Below, piece by piece: positions 7,658 through 16,734 of a stretch of 52,875 bases of DNA (its first letter is position 1; the number at the start of each line of letters is the position of its first letter). The notes below the pieces were generated by a model. The model had not been told where the DNA came from. It ran no database searches and saw only the letters and a list, made by a program, of their open reading frames with translations. The position numbers were made by a program, and so were the translations under genes. Source of the stretch: a bacterium ADurb.Bin243 (GTDB lineage Bacteria; Muiribacteriota; UBA9980); the NCBI GenBank assembly GCA_002069765.1, contig MWBZ01000022.1, positions 1 through 52,875 on the forward strand, read 5' to 3'.

Positions 7658-9286
7658 ATGTCAAAAATTAAAACAGCTCTTTTACTGACGGCCCTTCTCA
7701 GTTTTTTCTTTTTTTCCGGCGCGGCTTTCGCCATGCAGCCCCTTGAAGAATGCCTTCAGCATATCCCAGCGTCTTCAATATTCATGGTAGTTTCGCAGAA
7801 CGGCTCGCAGGCTTACGAAAATTATCTGAAATTCGGCTTCAATGAAGCTTTTCCTGATTTAAAAGCGCTTATCGATAATTACGAAAAAAAATCGCAGGTA
7901 GCGCTCGGCGAAGAGCTGGGCCAGACCAATTGTTATATTATGGCTTTGAGCGAAGTCAACCCGGCAATGCTCAGCTTCGAATTCATTACGGCTTTATCGG
8001 TCAAAGATATAGGCAAATATAATAAGTTAATCGACAAATGGATCGAAGCCTATCAGGCTAAAAGAATAAAAGTAACTACCATCGAAGGTCACGACGTTTT
8101 TTCCGTGTCTTCTCCGGAAATCAAAACGCCTCTTTTTTATCTTGTCGCTTCGAACATCGTTATTTCTTCCAACAAACTCGAAGGGCTTTCAAAAGCGCTC
8201 GATTTAAAGGCCGACAACGCTAAAAACTTCTTGAAATCCATCCACTATCAGCAGATAAAAAGAAAATACGATATCGATTCCAATCTTTACGTATGGATTT
8301 CGGGCCGCGTAATTTCCGAATATCTCAAGCTTTTCGGTTCGGCCAATCCTGCGCTGGTAGCCAATAAGGGCGAAACGATGATGAAAGTTTTCAATTACTT
8401 CACCGAAGGCCTCGAATTTATCGCTTTGAAAAAATCCGTCAATGAAAACGGCATCGAAAGCGACGTATTTATATCGCTGAACGAAACGGTCGCAAAAGTT
8501 ATCAAAGCCAGGCTCAATTTTTCGAAAGGCCTCAAAAAGCTTAGCTATGAAGGCATCGAATTCAAAAGCCTCAAGATGATACCCGAATTCTGCGACGCTT
8601 TCGCCGCGGCGCATGTAATTCTTCCCCCTTTCGAAGAACTCATGAAAACCAACAACGCCAGATTCGCCAATTTCGACCTTAACCAGTTTAACGAAAGGCT
8701 GGTTAAAAAATTTAAAGCCGGCATCGATACTCTGTTATACCCCTGGGTCGGCGACGAATATTTCGCGGCGCAGTTTTCTGGAGTGCAGGGCTATATGGCC
8801 GGCGTTAAAATAGCCGATATGGCGAAATTCGAAAAAGCGCTGGCGAAAGTCGAAAACAAATTATATTCCACCAATTACCGCGTAAGCGTTTCAAAATACA
8901 AAGACATAAAAATCAAAACGGCCGTTAAGCGCGTTAAAAAAGGCGAAAGAAAAATAGCCAACGCTTATTTCGTAATAGGCGATTACGCCGTTATGACTTC
9001 TAATCCTGATATGGCTAAAATCATAATCGAAACTTTCAACGATCAGCTTCCTTCGGTACGCGCTTCCAGGGGCTTCGTAGACGCGTGCGAATACGCTTCC
9101 GGCAATAAATACAAGATAATTTCATGGTTTAAAACCGATAAGCTTCTCGCCGAAATTCTTCCTTTCCTCGGCGGATTCATAAACGTTTCCAACGTGGATA
9201 TTTCTAAGATCCAGCTCAAGAACACAGGCGTAATAAATTACGTAACCAACGGCGGCCAGCACATAAAGATAAAAACATCTTATTAG
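7658..9286 (+). CDS. Exported DUF3352-like protein, paralogue 2
   Basis: This 542-residue protein has a signal peptide (LLLTALLSFFFFSGAAFAM). The mature part opens 'LEECLQHIPASSIFMVVSQNGSQAYENYLKF', matching the opening of the upstream gene's product in pattern. Segments such as 'WVGDEYFAAQFSGV', 'GVKIADMAKFEKAL' and 'GDYAVMTSNPDMAK' correspond to 'WAAEEFFLAFSSY', 'GIKSRDKEACEKC' and 'NDFLIFASSKDAL' in paralogue 1. The two probably arose by duplication and then diverged. SD AAAGGA lies about 10 bases before the ATG. Function is unknown. A terminator follows the gene. Confidence 0.58.
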   Translation: MSKIKTALLLTALLSFFFFSGAAFAMQPLEECLQHIPASSIFMVVSQNGSQAYENYLKFGFNEAFPDLKALIDNYEKKSQVALGEELGQTNCYIMALSEVNPAMLSFEFITALSVKDIGKYNKLIDKWIEAYQAKRIKVTTIEGHDVFSVSSPEIKTPLFYLVASNIVISSNKLEGLSKALDLKADNAKNFLKSIHYQQIKRKYDIDSNLYVWISGRVISEYLKLFGSANPALVANKGETMMKVFNYFTEGLEFIALKKSVNENGIESDVFISLNETVAKVIKARLNFSKGLKKLSYEGIEFKSLKMIPEFCDAFAAAHVILPPFEELMKTNNARFANFDLNQFNERLVKKFKAGIDTLLYPWVGDEYFAAQFSGVQGYMAGVKIADMAKFEKALAKVENKLYSTNYRVSVSKYKDIKIKTAVKRVKKGERKIANAYFVIGDYAVMTSNPDMAKIIIETFNDQLPSVRASRGFVDACEYASGNKYKIISWFKTDKLLAEILPFLGGFINVSNVDISKIQLKNTGVINYVTNGGQHIKIKTSY

Positions 9287-9318
9287 TTTATTCTGATTTT
9301 TTAATATAATTCCATCAT

Positions 9319-9356
9319 GGGGCGTATTTGTTTTTTTATGAATACGCCCCTATTTT
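9319..9356 (+). terminator. Intrinsic terminator
   Basis: GGGGCGTATT (9319-9328) pairs with AATACGCCCC (9341-9350), followed by TATTTT. It ends the DUF3352-like pair. Confidence 0.8.
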
Positions 9357-9376
9357 AAACGGAACGGTGAATACTG

Positions 9377-9826
9377 ATGATAAATATAATACAAAAAGGA
9401 AACATACGCTCGATCAATATCAGCGTGAAAAAAGGCGTGAAAAAAACTCCCGTAGAAAGCGCCGTAATAGATCTCGAAGGCATAAAAACCGACGCTCACG
9501 CCGGCGCATGGCACCGCCAGATATCCCTTCTGGCCGACGAATCGGCGGACAGGATGCGAAAAGTGGCCGCCGATATCGCGCCGGGAGATTTTGCCGAAAA
9601 TATAACCACCCGCGGCATCGATTTCAAGGGAGTAAGAATAGGGCAGAAAATAATGATAAACGATAAAGTGTCGCTCGAGATAACCCAGATAGGCAAAGAA
9701 TGCCACGATTTTTGCGAAATCAAAAAAAAGGTCGGGTATTGCGTTATGCCCACCGAGGGGATTTTCGCCAGGGTCATCACGGGCGGAGGCGTTAAAATTG
9801 GAGACGAGGTAATAATTTATGAGTGA
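9377..9826 (+). CDS. MOSC-domain protein
   Basis: This is a single-domain protein of 149 residues. 'DLEGIKTDAHAGAWHRQISLL', 'GDFAENITTRGID', 'GQKIMI' and 'IGKECHDFCEIKKKVGYCVMPTEGIFARVITGG' are the conserved blocks of MOSC (molybdenum cofactor sulfurase C-terminal) proteins, including the invariant Cys in KECHDFC. Stand-alone MOSC proteins handle sulfur or bind molybdenum cofactor, but their substrates are mostly unknown. The stop overlaps the start of tex by 8 bases, implying co-translation. No other molybdenum-cofactor genes are nearby. Confidence 0.85.
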   Translation: MINIIQKGNIRSINISVKKGVKKTPVESAVIDLEGIKTDAHAGAWHRQISLLADESADRMRKVAADIAPGDFAENITTRGIDFKGVRIGQKIMINDKVSLEITQIGKECHDFCEIKKKVGYCVMPTEGIFARVITGGGVKIGDEVIIYE

Positions 9827-12338
9827 AAATAAAGAGCTTAAAAACGAATTAATTGAAAATCCCGCGCAGGAAGAAAAAGTAAAAGGCAAAAAAAAGAAAA
9901 GCGAAGTTGAAAGCGAAATCGTAAAAGATTATAATTACGCCAGAAAAATATCTTCTGAGTTGAACGTATCGCAGCAGCAGGCCGAAGCCACTCTCGAGCT
10001 TATCAAAGACGGAAACACCATACCGTTTATAGCCCGCTACAGAAAAGAGCAGACCGGAAATCTCGACGAAACGGTGCTGAAGGACATTTACGACCGCTAC
10101 GAATACCTGCTCAGGCTCATGTCCAGAAAAGACGAGGTAGTGCGTTCTATCACCGAGCAGGGCAAAATGACCGACGAACTCTTCTCGAAGATAATAGCCT
10201 GCGATAAAATGCAGCTGCTCGAAGATCTTTACCTGCCGTACAAGCCCAAAAAGAGGACGCGCGGCACGATCGCCCGGGAGCTCGGCCTCGAGCCGCTGGC
10301 GGTCCTTATAGAAGAGCAGAAAACCGAAACCGGCTCGGTTAAAGAATATGCCGAAAAATACGTGGATGCGGCAAAAGGAATTAAAGACGCGGACGCGGCG
10401 CTAAAATACGCGCTGGACATAGTGGCCGAAAACGTTTCGGATAACGCCGAATTCAGAAGCGCGGTGCGCGAGTTTTACAAGTCGTGCGGCCTTATTTACT
10501 CGCAGAAGAAGGAAAAGAAGCAAAAAAAAGAAGCGGCCGAAAAAACCGGAGAAGAAAGCCAGAGCCGCGAAACCGATTTCATAAAAGGCAAAAAAGCCGA
10601 TCCGCTCGATTTTCAAAACTACTTCGACTATAAGGAAGCCGTTTCAAAAATTCCGCCGCACAGGATTCTGGCTATAAACAGGGGCGAAAACGAAGACATA
10701 CTTACCGTTAAAGTTACGCTCGAAAGCGAAAACGAGCTTAAGTTAACTGAAATTTCCAATAAAAAGTTCATAAGAAATCCTAAATCCATATTTACTTCCG
10801 ATTACATGGAAGCCGTGGCCGACGGCCTTAAAAGGCTGGTAGTCCCCTCGATAACCAACGAAATCAGGAGCGAGCTTACCGATAACGCCGAATCGCACGC
10901 GATAAAGATTTTTTCTAAAAACCTCGAAGCGCTTCTGCTGCAGCCGCCGCTTTTCAATAAAGTGGTCATGGGCGTCGATCCGGGATTCCGCGCAGGCACA
11001 AAAATATCCATAGTGGATCAGAGCGGAAAATATCTCGAATACATGACCATATATCCGCATCCGCCGCAAAACGACGCCGCGCGCGCTAAAAAAATCGTCG
11101 CCGCGCTCGTCAAAAAGCATAAAGTGGAACTGATCGCCATAGGCAACGGAACGGCTTCGCGCGAAACCGAATCGTTTATAGCCGATACCATAAAAGAGGA
11201 AAAACTCGACGTAAAATTCGCCATAGTGTCAGAAGCTGGCGCTTCGGTCTATTCTGCGAGCAAGGTCGCGGCGGCGGAATTTCCCGATCTCGACGTTCTC
11301 GCCAGAGGCGCCATATCCATAGCCAGAAGAGTGCAGGACCCGCTTTCGGAGCTGGTTAAAATAGAGCCCAAGGCCATAGGCGTGGGCGAATACCAGCACG
11401 ACGTCAACCAGAAGCAGCTCAACGAGTCGCTCGAATTCGTCGTGACCTCATGCGTCAACAGGGTAGGCGTCAATCTCAATACCGCTTCTTTCATGCTTTT
11501 AAAGCACCTTTCGGGCCTAAACGAATCGCAGGCGGTATCAATAGTCAAGTACCGCGAATCTAACGGAAAGTTCACCAGCCGCAAGGCGCTCAAAAAAGTT
11601 CCTAAAATCGGCGAAAAGGCTTTCGAACAGGCCGCGGGGTTTTTGAAAGTGGCCGAATCCAGCAATATCCTGGATAATACCTGGGTGCATCCGGAATCGT
11701 ATGAAATAGCCGAAAAAATGATAGAAACGGCCGGCCTGGATTTTTCCGGGCTTAAAGGAGCGCAGGGGCTCGCGCGCGTTCGCGAAACTTTTTTAAAGAT
11801 AGACGATAAAAAGATACCTGAACTGGCCGCCGGGCTTTCTATTTCAACGCAGCTGGCTTCGGATATAGTCAACGCTCTCAAAAAACCAGGGCTCGATCCG
11901 CGCGAGGAGCTTCCCCCGATAATGCTCAAATCGGACGTTCTTTCGATAAGCGACATTAAAACGGGCATGAAACTCACAGGAACCGTCAGAAATGTAGTGG
12001 ATTTCGGGGCTTTTGTTGATATCGGCATCAAAAACGACGGGCTGTGCCATCTTTCACATTGCGCCGATAAATTCATCAAGCATCCGCTCGAAGTGTTGAA
12101 GATAGGCGACATACTCGAATTCACCGTTATAGCCATCGATATGGAGCGCGGCCGCGTTTCGCTTTCGCTCAAAAAAGAGCCTTTCGCCGAAAAAGGTTTC
12201 GATAAAAACCGCGGCGGCCAGGCCGATTCGCGCGGCGGCAAAAAGCCCGATCGGCAGGGGCGCGACGCTAAAGATTATGAGCGCAACAAAAGGGACGATT
12301 TTTCGTCGGTCGAAATAAAGTTCGGCAAGCTCAGATGA
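9819..12338 (+). CDS. tex: Tex-family RNA-binding transcription accessory protein
   Basis: At 839 residues this is longer than typical Tex (about 720-780). The order is the Tex N-terminal helical region with 'ARYRKEQTGNLDE', a YqgF/RNase H-like domain starting 'VVMGVDPGFRAGTK' (about 381), a helix-hairpin-helix segment (about 550-610) and an S1 domain (about 715-785) with 'VRNVVDFGAFVDIG'. Extra length comes from a Lys/Glu-rich insertion at about residues 229-262 and an Arg/Gly/Asp-rich tail. Tex binds RNA and affects transcription elongation or expression of toxin and stress genes in other bacteria. It overlaps MOSC upstream (8 bases) and the deacetylase downstream (ATGA), so the three form one translational unit. 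Confidence 0.95.
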   Translation: MSENKELKNELIENPAQEEKVKGKKKKSEVESEIVKDYNYARKISSELNVSQQQAEATLELIKDGNTIPFIARYRKEQTGNLDETVLKDIYDRYEYLLRLMSRKDEVVRSITEQGKMTDELFSKIIACDKMQLLEDLYLPYKPKKRTRGTIARELGLEPLAVLIEEQKTETGSVKEYAEKYVDAAKGIKDADAALKYALDIVAENVSDNAEFRSAVREFYKSCGLIYSQKKEKKQKKEAAEKTGEESQSRETDFIKGKKADPLDFQNYFDYKEAVSKIPPHRILAINRGENEDILTVKVTLESENELKLTEISNKKFIRNPKSIFTSDYMEAVADGLKRLVVPSITNEIRSELTDNAESHAIKIFSKNLEALLLQPPLFNKVVMGVDPGFRAGTKISIVDQSGKYLEYMTIYPHPPQNDAARAKKIVAALVKKHKVELIAIGNGTASRETESFIADTIKEEKLDVKFAIVSEAGASVYSASKVAAAEFPDLDVLARGAISIARRVQDPLSELVKIEPKAIGVGEYQHDVNQKQLNESLEFVVTSCVNRVGVNLNTASFMLLKHLSGLNESQAVSIVKYRESNGKFTSRKALKKVPKIGEKAFEQAAGFLKVAESSNILDNTWVHPESYEIAEKMIETAGLDFSGLKGAQGLARVRETFLKIDDKKIPELAAGLSISTQLASDIVNALKKPGLDPREELPPIMLKSDVLSISDIKTGMKLTGTVRNVVDFGAFVDIGIKNDGLCHLSHCADKFIKHPLEVLKIGDILEFTVIAIDMERGRVSLSLKKEPFAEKGFDKNRGGQADSRGGKKPDRQGRDAKDYERNKRDDFSSVEIKFGKLR

Positions 12339-13075
12339 GTACGGACAAAAACTACGCCGCGGTTTTGATGTATCATCATATCGGCGATCCGCCCCGCGGG
12401 GTGAAGCTTTGGGCGCTTTACGTTTCGCGCCTCAATTTCGCCTTCCAGATGTGGTATTTAAAAAACGCCGGGTTTAACGTCATGGCGCTCGAAGAAATGT
12501 GCGCCATGGCCGCGGCCGGGCAAAAGCTTCCGCCGTACAGCGTGGCGCTCACATTCGACGACGGATTCGCTGATTTTTATCAGAACGCTTACCCGGTGCT
12601 GAGAAAGTTCGACTTTCCTGCCAGCGTTTTTACGGTTACCGGCCAGACCGGCGTTAAAGCTTCGTGGGAAGGAATCGAACTCACCGGTACGGGCGATTTA
12701 ATGACCGAAGAGCAGATGCGCGATATCATGAAAAATTCGCGCGTCACCTTCGCGCCGCATACGGCTTCGCACAAAATGCTGTCGAAGCTCGACTTCGCGG
12801 GGGCCGAGGCCGAGATAAAATCGTCTATAGACTTCATAAAAAACCTTTGCGGCCGCGCGCCTTCGTCGTTCGCCGCGCCTTACGGCGATTACAATTCCGA
12901 AACGCTCGAAATATTAAAAAAGCATAATATATCATGCGCCGTCTCCACCGATAACCGCGCGTTTGACGCCGGCAAAGACTGTCTTCTCGAAATTCCCAGA
13001 ATAATTATAAGGCGCAACAACCATCCGCCAGGGTTTGTATATAAAATGTATCGAATATTCAAAAAGGGTAAATAA
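12335..13075 (+). CDS. Polysaccharide deacetylase (NodB homology domain)
   Basis: This 246-residue protein carries 'LTFDDGFADFY' (catalytic and metal-binding Asp pair, about 72-76), 'PHTASHKML' (metal-binding His-x3-His, about 141-145) and 'APYGDYN'. It is a carbohydrate esterase family 4 enzyme, which removes N- or O-acetyl groups from sugars such as peptidoglycan GlcNAc or exopolysaccharide. The N-terminal 'AVLMYHHIGDPP' is common in this family. There is no signal peptide, unusual for an envelope-acting deacetylase, though internal export cannot be excluded. It overlaps tex by ATGA and precedes nagZ by 34 bases, suggesting a link to amino-sugar metabolism. Confidence 0.9.
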   Translation: MSTDKNYAAVLMYHHIGDPPRGVKLWALYVSRLNFAFQMWYLKNAGFNVMALEEMCAMAAAGQKLPPYSVALTFDDGFADFYQNAYPVLRKFDFPASVFTVTGQTGVKASWEGIELTGTGDLMTEEQMRDIMKNSRVTFAPHTASHKMLSKLDFAGAEAEIKSSIDFIKNLCGRAPSSFAAPYGDYNSETLEILKKHNISCAVSTDNRAFDAGKDCLLEIPRIIIRRNNHPPGFVYKMYRIFKKGK

Positions 13076-13109
13076 CTTTATTTATAATTAAACGGAGTGA
13101 GTTTAAAAA

Positions 13110-14783
13110 ATGTCGAAATCAAACCCTTCTTCCGAAAAAGTATCTTTAAAGACCGCGGAAGATATCCAAAAATTAATAGGCTCGATGAGCCTCGATGAAA
13201 AAATCGGCCAGCTTTTCATGATCGGCGTTCAGGGCTCAGAGCTCAACGGCGACGCGCGCGAGATGCTTCAAAATTATAACGCGGGCGGCGTAATCTTATT
13301 CGCGAGAAATATCACCGGCGGCGCTCAGGTAAAACAAATGATTGCCGGATTGAAATCATGCGCTAAATACCCTCTGGCGGTTTCGATAGACCAGGAAGGC
13401 GGGCTGGTGCTCCGGCTTACCAGCGGCGCTACGGTCCTTGGCGGCAATATGGCCCTCGCTGCCTGCGGCGAAAAATTATACGGCGAATATTGCCGGGAGT
13501 GGGGACGTATTACTGCCGAAGAGCTTCGCGAGCTGGGTTTTACTTTGAACCTCGCCCCCGTGCTGGACGTCAACGATATTAAAAATCCGGGCATAGGCGC
13601 GCGTTCTTTTTCGGACGATCCCGATCTATGCGCGCGCCTCGGGGCGGCGCTGGTAAAATCGGTCCAGGACGGCGGAGTTTCGGCCTGTGTCAAGCATTTT
13701 CCGGGCAAAGGCAACGCCGCGGTGGACGCCCACCTCGATCTTCCGGTAATAGACAGGACGCTCGACCAGCTTAGAAATTTCGAGCTGGTTCCGTTTAAAA
13801 AAGCCATGGAAGCCGGCGTGGATGCGGCGATGACCGCGCACGTGGTTTACAGGGGGATAGAAGGTGAAACCCTGCCCGCGACGCTTTCTTATAAAGTGCT
13901 GACCGGCATTTTAAAGGACGAACTGGGGTTCGAAGGGCCGCTTATTACCGACGACATGGAAATGGGCGCGATAAAAAACTATTATGAACAGCACGAGGCT
14001 TGCTTTAAATCTTTTATGGCGGGCGCGGATATAATTTTAATATGCCACACCAAGGAACTTCAGATTAAGACCATGAATTATTTCAAGGAAAAATTCATTT
14101 GCGGCGAGCTTTGCGAAGAAAGGCTCCATGACGCCCTGACCCGCATATTCAGGATGAAAGCGCGAGCGGAAAACTTTCATTCCGCCGCGGCCGTTTCTCC
14201 GGATTACGAAAAAAATTCGGAATTCGCTCAAAAATTTGCGGATTCGTCGCTCACTCTGGTTAGCGACGAGACAGGCGTTTTAAACAAGATACAATCAGGC
14301 GTTCTGGATTTGAAAAAAACGAAAAAATTATTTTTAATCGAGGCGAAATTTTCGGCTATAACCCAGGTCGAAGATATCGAAGAGGAGTCGCCGCTCGCCG
14401 CGCTCATTAAAAACGAGCTTAAAACTTCCGGGACCGAATTAATAAATGAAAAATTCGAAGTCAAGATAGATTCGGCTGGGGCGCGTGGGCTTCTGGAGTC
14501 TCTTTCGGGCCGGGGCCTCGGCGAATCGCCGGCAGTCGTGGTTACATACAACGCCCATATTTTTTCGGGCCAGATGGAACTGGCGCTCGGCGTTACCAAA
14601 AAAGCCGCCCATTCGGTGGCGGTTGCCGTTAGAAATCCTTACGATTTGATGGGCGTGAGCGAAAAAGCTTGCAAACTTGCGACTTACGGGTTTCGCAGAA
14701 GCAATATGCGCTCGGTTTTTTCAACTCTTTTCAGGGGGCTGAAGCCGTCCGGAATACTGCCTGTAAAATTCATAAAAAAATAA
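13110..14783 (+). CDS. nagZ: Beta-N-acetylhexosaminidase, glycoside hydrolase family 3
   Basis: This 557-residue GH3 enzyme has 'IDQEGG' (about 93-98), 'KHFPGKGNAAVDAH' (195-208) and 'ITDDMEMGAI', whose first Asp (281) is the expected nucleophile. NagZ enzymes use an Asp-x-His dyad as acid/base, present here as D206-A-H208. The usual PGHG is PGKG. It would remove GlcNAc from muropeptides in peptidoglycan recycling. No signal peptide, so cytoplasmic. A C-terminal GH3-type domain (about 370-557) makes it longer than the single-domain E. coli enzyme (about 340) and closer to two-domain Gram-positive NagZ. SD GGAGTGA lies about 10 bases before the ATG. Confidence 0.9.
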   Translation: MSKSNPSSEKVSLKTAEDIQKLIGSMSLDEKIGQLFMIGVQGSELNGDAREMLQNYNAGGVILFARNITGGAQVKQMIAGLKSCAKYPLAVSIDQEGGLVLRLTSGATVLGGNMALAACGEKLYGEYCREWGRITAEELRELGFTLNLAPVLDVNDIKNPGIGARSFSDDPDLCARLGAALVKSVQDGGVSACVKHFPGKGNAAVDAHLDLPVIDRTLDQLRNFELVPFKKAMEAGVDAAMTAHVVYRGIEGETLPATLSYKVLTGILKDELGFEGPLITDDMEMGAIKNYYEQHEACFKSFMAGADIILICHTKELQIKTMNYFKEKFICGELCEERLHDALTRIFRMKARAENFHSAAAVSPDYEKNSEFAQKFADSSLTLVSDETGVLNKIQSGVLDLKKTKKLFLIEAKFSAITQVEDIEEESPLAALIKNELKTSGTELINEKFEVKIDSAGARGLLESLSGRGLGESPAVVVTYNAHIFSGQMELALGVTKKAAHSVAVAVRNPYDLMGVSEKACKLATYGFRRSNMRSVFSTLFRGLKPSGILPVKFIKK

Positions 14784-14794
14784 AATAGCGATAT

Positions 14795-14830
14795 AAAAAA
14801 ACGATAAAAAATTGATTTTATCGTTTTTTT
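14795..14830 (+). terminator. Intrinsic terminator after nagZ
   Basis: ACGATAAAA (14801-14809) pairs with TTTTATCGT (14816-14824), followed by a T-run. Confidence 0.85.
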
Positions 14831-14840
14831 ATTGTATAAT
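14812..14840 (+). promoter_or_regulatory. Promoter overlapping the nagZ terminator
   Basis: TTGATT (14812-14817), 17 bases, TATAAT (14835-14840). It would serve the exported GATase-like/TPR gene starting at 14902. The -35 lies in the loop and 3' arm of the terminator hairpin. Confidence 0.6.
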
Positions 14841-14901
14841 ATATCTAACATGTCTCAAATATAGTATGAAGTATGTTGAATAATTAGAAGGAGAGTACCA
14901 T

Positions 14902-16482
14902 ATGGTTAAATTTAACGGGTATTATTCAGGGAGACAATCGGCTTTTTCGTTGTTTTCAAGAGTCACTATGCTGGTTCTCGTTTCAATACTGCTGTCGGCC
15001 GGTTCCGCATTTGCCGCTCAGGACGTAGTTTTCGACGAATGCCACGCGCAGACGGCCGGCAACGCCGACTGGACGACTACGGGCGGTTTTTCAGACTTCG
15101 CGGATGTTTTCAAACAGATGGGCTTTAACGTAGTAGCGGCCAAAAAAGAGATCACCGCCGACATGCTTAAAAATGCCGCGGTTCTGGTTCTTTCAGAGCC
15201 AAATTCCGTTTACGGCAACTCTGAAAAAAAGGCTATCAGCGATTTCGTAAAGCGCGGCGGCGGACTTTTCGCTATCGCCGACCATAAAGGCGCAGACAGA
15301 AACAACGACGGCATAGACGCTATTGGCGTTCTTAACCAGGTAATACCCGAATTCGGGCTTTCTTTCGAAGTAAACAGCATTTCAGAATTTCCGATACCCA
15401 TAAACAGCTCCGACGACGAATTATTAAGAGGCACTAAAACGATGGGAACATGGGCCGGAACTACGGTTGTGGCTAATTCGCCCGATGCGAAAGCGCTTAT
15501 CCAATCCCGCAAGCAGGCCGGCCGCTTTTTAATCGGATATTCGGCTCCTAAAAACGCTAAAGGCCGCGTCGTAGCTTTCGGCGACAGCTCGGTTTTCGAC
15601 GACGGCACGGGCGCGCCCGGCAATAAGCTTTACGACGGCTTTAACCGCAAAGACTGTTCCCATATTACGCTTACTAAAAACGCGATAGATTTTCTCGTTA
15701 AGAACACCGATACGCTTGTACGCGAAAATCTGGCTAAAAATATTACGGAAAATGTTTCTAAACATTACGATCCTGCGCATATAGGGCATTCGCATCAGGC
15801 ACCCGACGGAACGATGTACCATCAGCCCGGCGATATGTACCCCGGCTCGCCCGGGACTTATCCCAATAACGGCTATCCCGCGCAACCTACTCAGCCTACC
15901 TACCCTTCGCAGCCCACTTATCCTACCCAACCTACATATCCGCAGCAGCCTACTTATCCAACATATCCTCCCGCGCCGCAGTACGGAACCGATCTCGCTC
16001 TTTATCAGCAGGGGTTCAAATATTTCGGCGAAAACAATTTTCTGATGGCTATGGATTTCTTCAAGCGTCTTACCAGAAACTATAAAAACTCTCAGTATTA
16101 TGAAGGCAGCATGTTTTATCTCGCGCTTTGCTATAAAAATACATATAACTACAGCGAAGCAATAAAGACTTTAAAAACCATGATAAACGATCTGCGTTAC
16201 TCGCCTAACAGGCCGGGCTGGTTTTTTACCGCCGGCGAAGTATGCGAAGCCGGTTATCAGTTCGCCAACGCCGCTAAATGGTATGAAAGCTTCCTTAACG
16301 AGCATGCCGCTCATCAGAGAGCGCCCGAAGCGCTTTTCAAAGCCGGCCAGGCATACGAAAAGGGTTATGCCTATAAAGACGCGGTAAGAGTTTACAGACG
16401 CCTTACGGCATCGTATCCGTATTCGCCGTTCACACAGATGAGTTACGAAAGGCTTTCCGCGTTAAACGTTTACGGATTCTAA
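14902..16482 (+). CDS. Exported GATase1/ThuA-like domain protein with QPTYP linker and TPR repeats
   Basis: This is a 526-residue protein. A signal peptide ends in GSAFAAQ. Residues about 38-270 form a class I glutamine-amidotransferase-like fold of the DUF4350/ThuA kind ('VVFDECHAQTAGN', 'AVLVLSEPNS', 'FVKRGGGLFAIADHKG', 'GRVVAFGDSSVF'). A low-complexity linker of QPTYP-type repeats follows (about 331-356). The C-terminal part (about 360-526) has tetratricopeptide-like repeats similar to YbgF/CpoB ('FLMAMDFFKRLTRNYKNSQYYEGSMFYLALCYKN'). Such repeats scaffold envelope complexes. No Cys-His-Glu triad is evident, so the N-domain may bind rather than cleave. SD AAGGAGAG lies 6 bases before the ATG. 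Precise function unknown. Confidence 0.65.
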   Translation: MVKFNGYYSGRQSAFSLFSRVTMLVLVSILLSAGSAFAAQDVVFDECHAQTAGNADWTTTGGFSDFADVFKQMGFNVVAAKKEITADMLKNAAVLVLSEPNSVYGNSEKKAISDFVKRGGGLFAIADHKGADRNNDGIDAIGVLNQVIPEFGLSFEVNSISEFPIPINSSDDELLRGTKTMGTWAGTTVVANSPDAKALIQSRKQAGRFLIGYSAPKNAKGRVVAFGDSSVFDDGTGAPGNKLYDGFNRKDCSHITLTKNAIDFLVKNTDTLVRENLAKNITENVSKHYDPAHIGHSHQAPDGTMYHQPGDMYPGSPGTYPNNGYPAQPTQPTYPSQPTYPTQPTYPQQPTYPTYPPAPQYGTDLALYQQGFKYFGENNFLMAMDFFKRLTRNYKNSQYYEGSMFYLALCYKNTYNYSEAIKTLKTMINDLRYSPNRPGWFFTAGEVCEAGYQFANAAKWYESFLNEHAAHQRAPEALFKAGQAYEKGYAYKDAVRVYRRLTASYPYSPFTQMSYERLSALNVYGF

Positions 16483-16507
16483 AGTAAAAATTAAATAACC
16501 AGATAAT

Positions 16508-16548
16508 AAAAAAAGGCCGTATGTTGATAAAATACGGCCTTTTTTTAT
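16508..16548 (+). terminator. Intrinsic terminator
   Basis: AAGGCCGTAT pairs with ATACGGCCTT across a 9-base loop, with a flanking A-run and T-run. It can act in both directions. Confidence 0.9.
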
Positions 16549-16666
16549 AAGATATCCAATGCTTTTTTCGGCTTATAAGTTTAACTTATCTTAATTACTC
16601 TTGAATTGGAAGAACTTATGAAGAGAGTATTACGAGTTGATAATATATAATTCTTTGAATATTCTG

Positions 16667-16695
16667 TTGATTTTTTCTTTTTTTTTTGCTATAAT
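16667..16695 (+). promoter_or_regulatory. Promoter for the kinase-like/REC gene
   Basis: TTGATT (16667-16672), 17 bases, TATAAT (16690-16695) with an extended -10 (TGC before TATAAT). The following gene starts with GTG at 16735 after AAGGTG. Confidence 0.7.
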
Positions 16696-16734
16696 TATTA
16701 AGTAATTATAAATTTTAAGAGTAAGGTGTAAGCC

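Noticed and set aside
11249-12241. 330-codon open frame on the minus strand
   Set aside because: Antisense to tex. Ser/Pro-rich, no SD and no domain.
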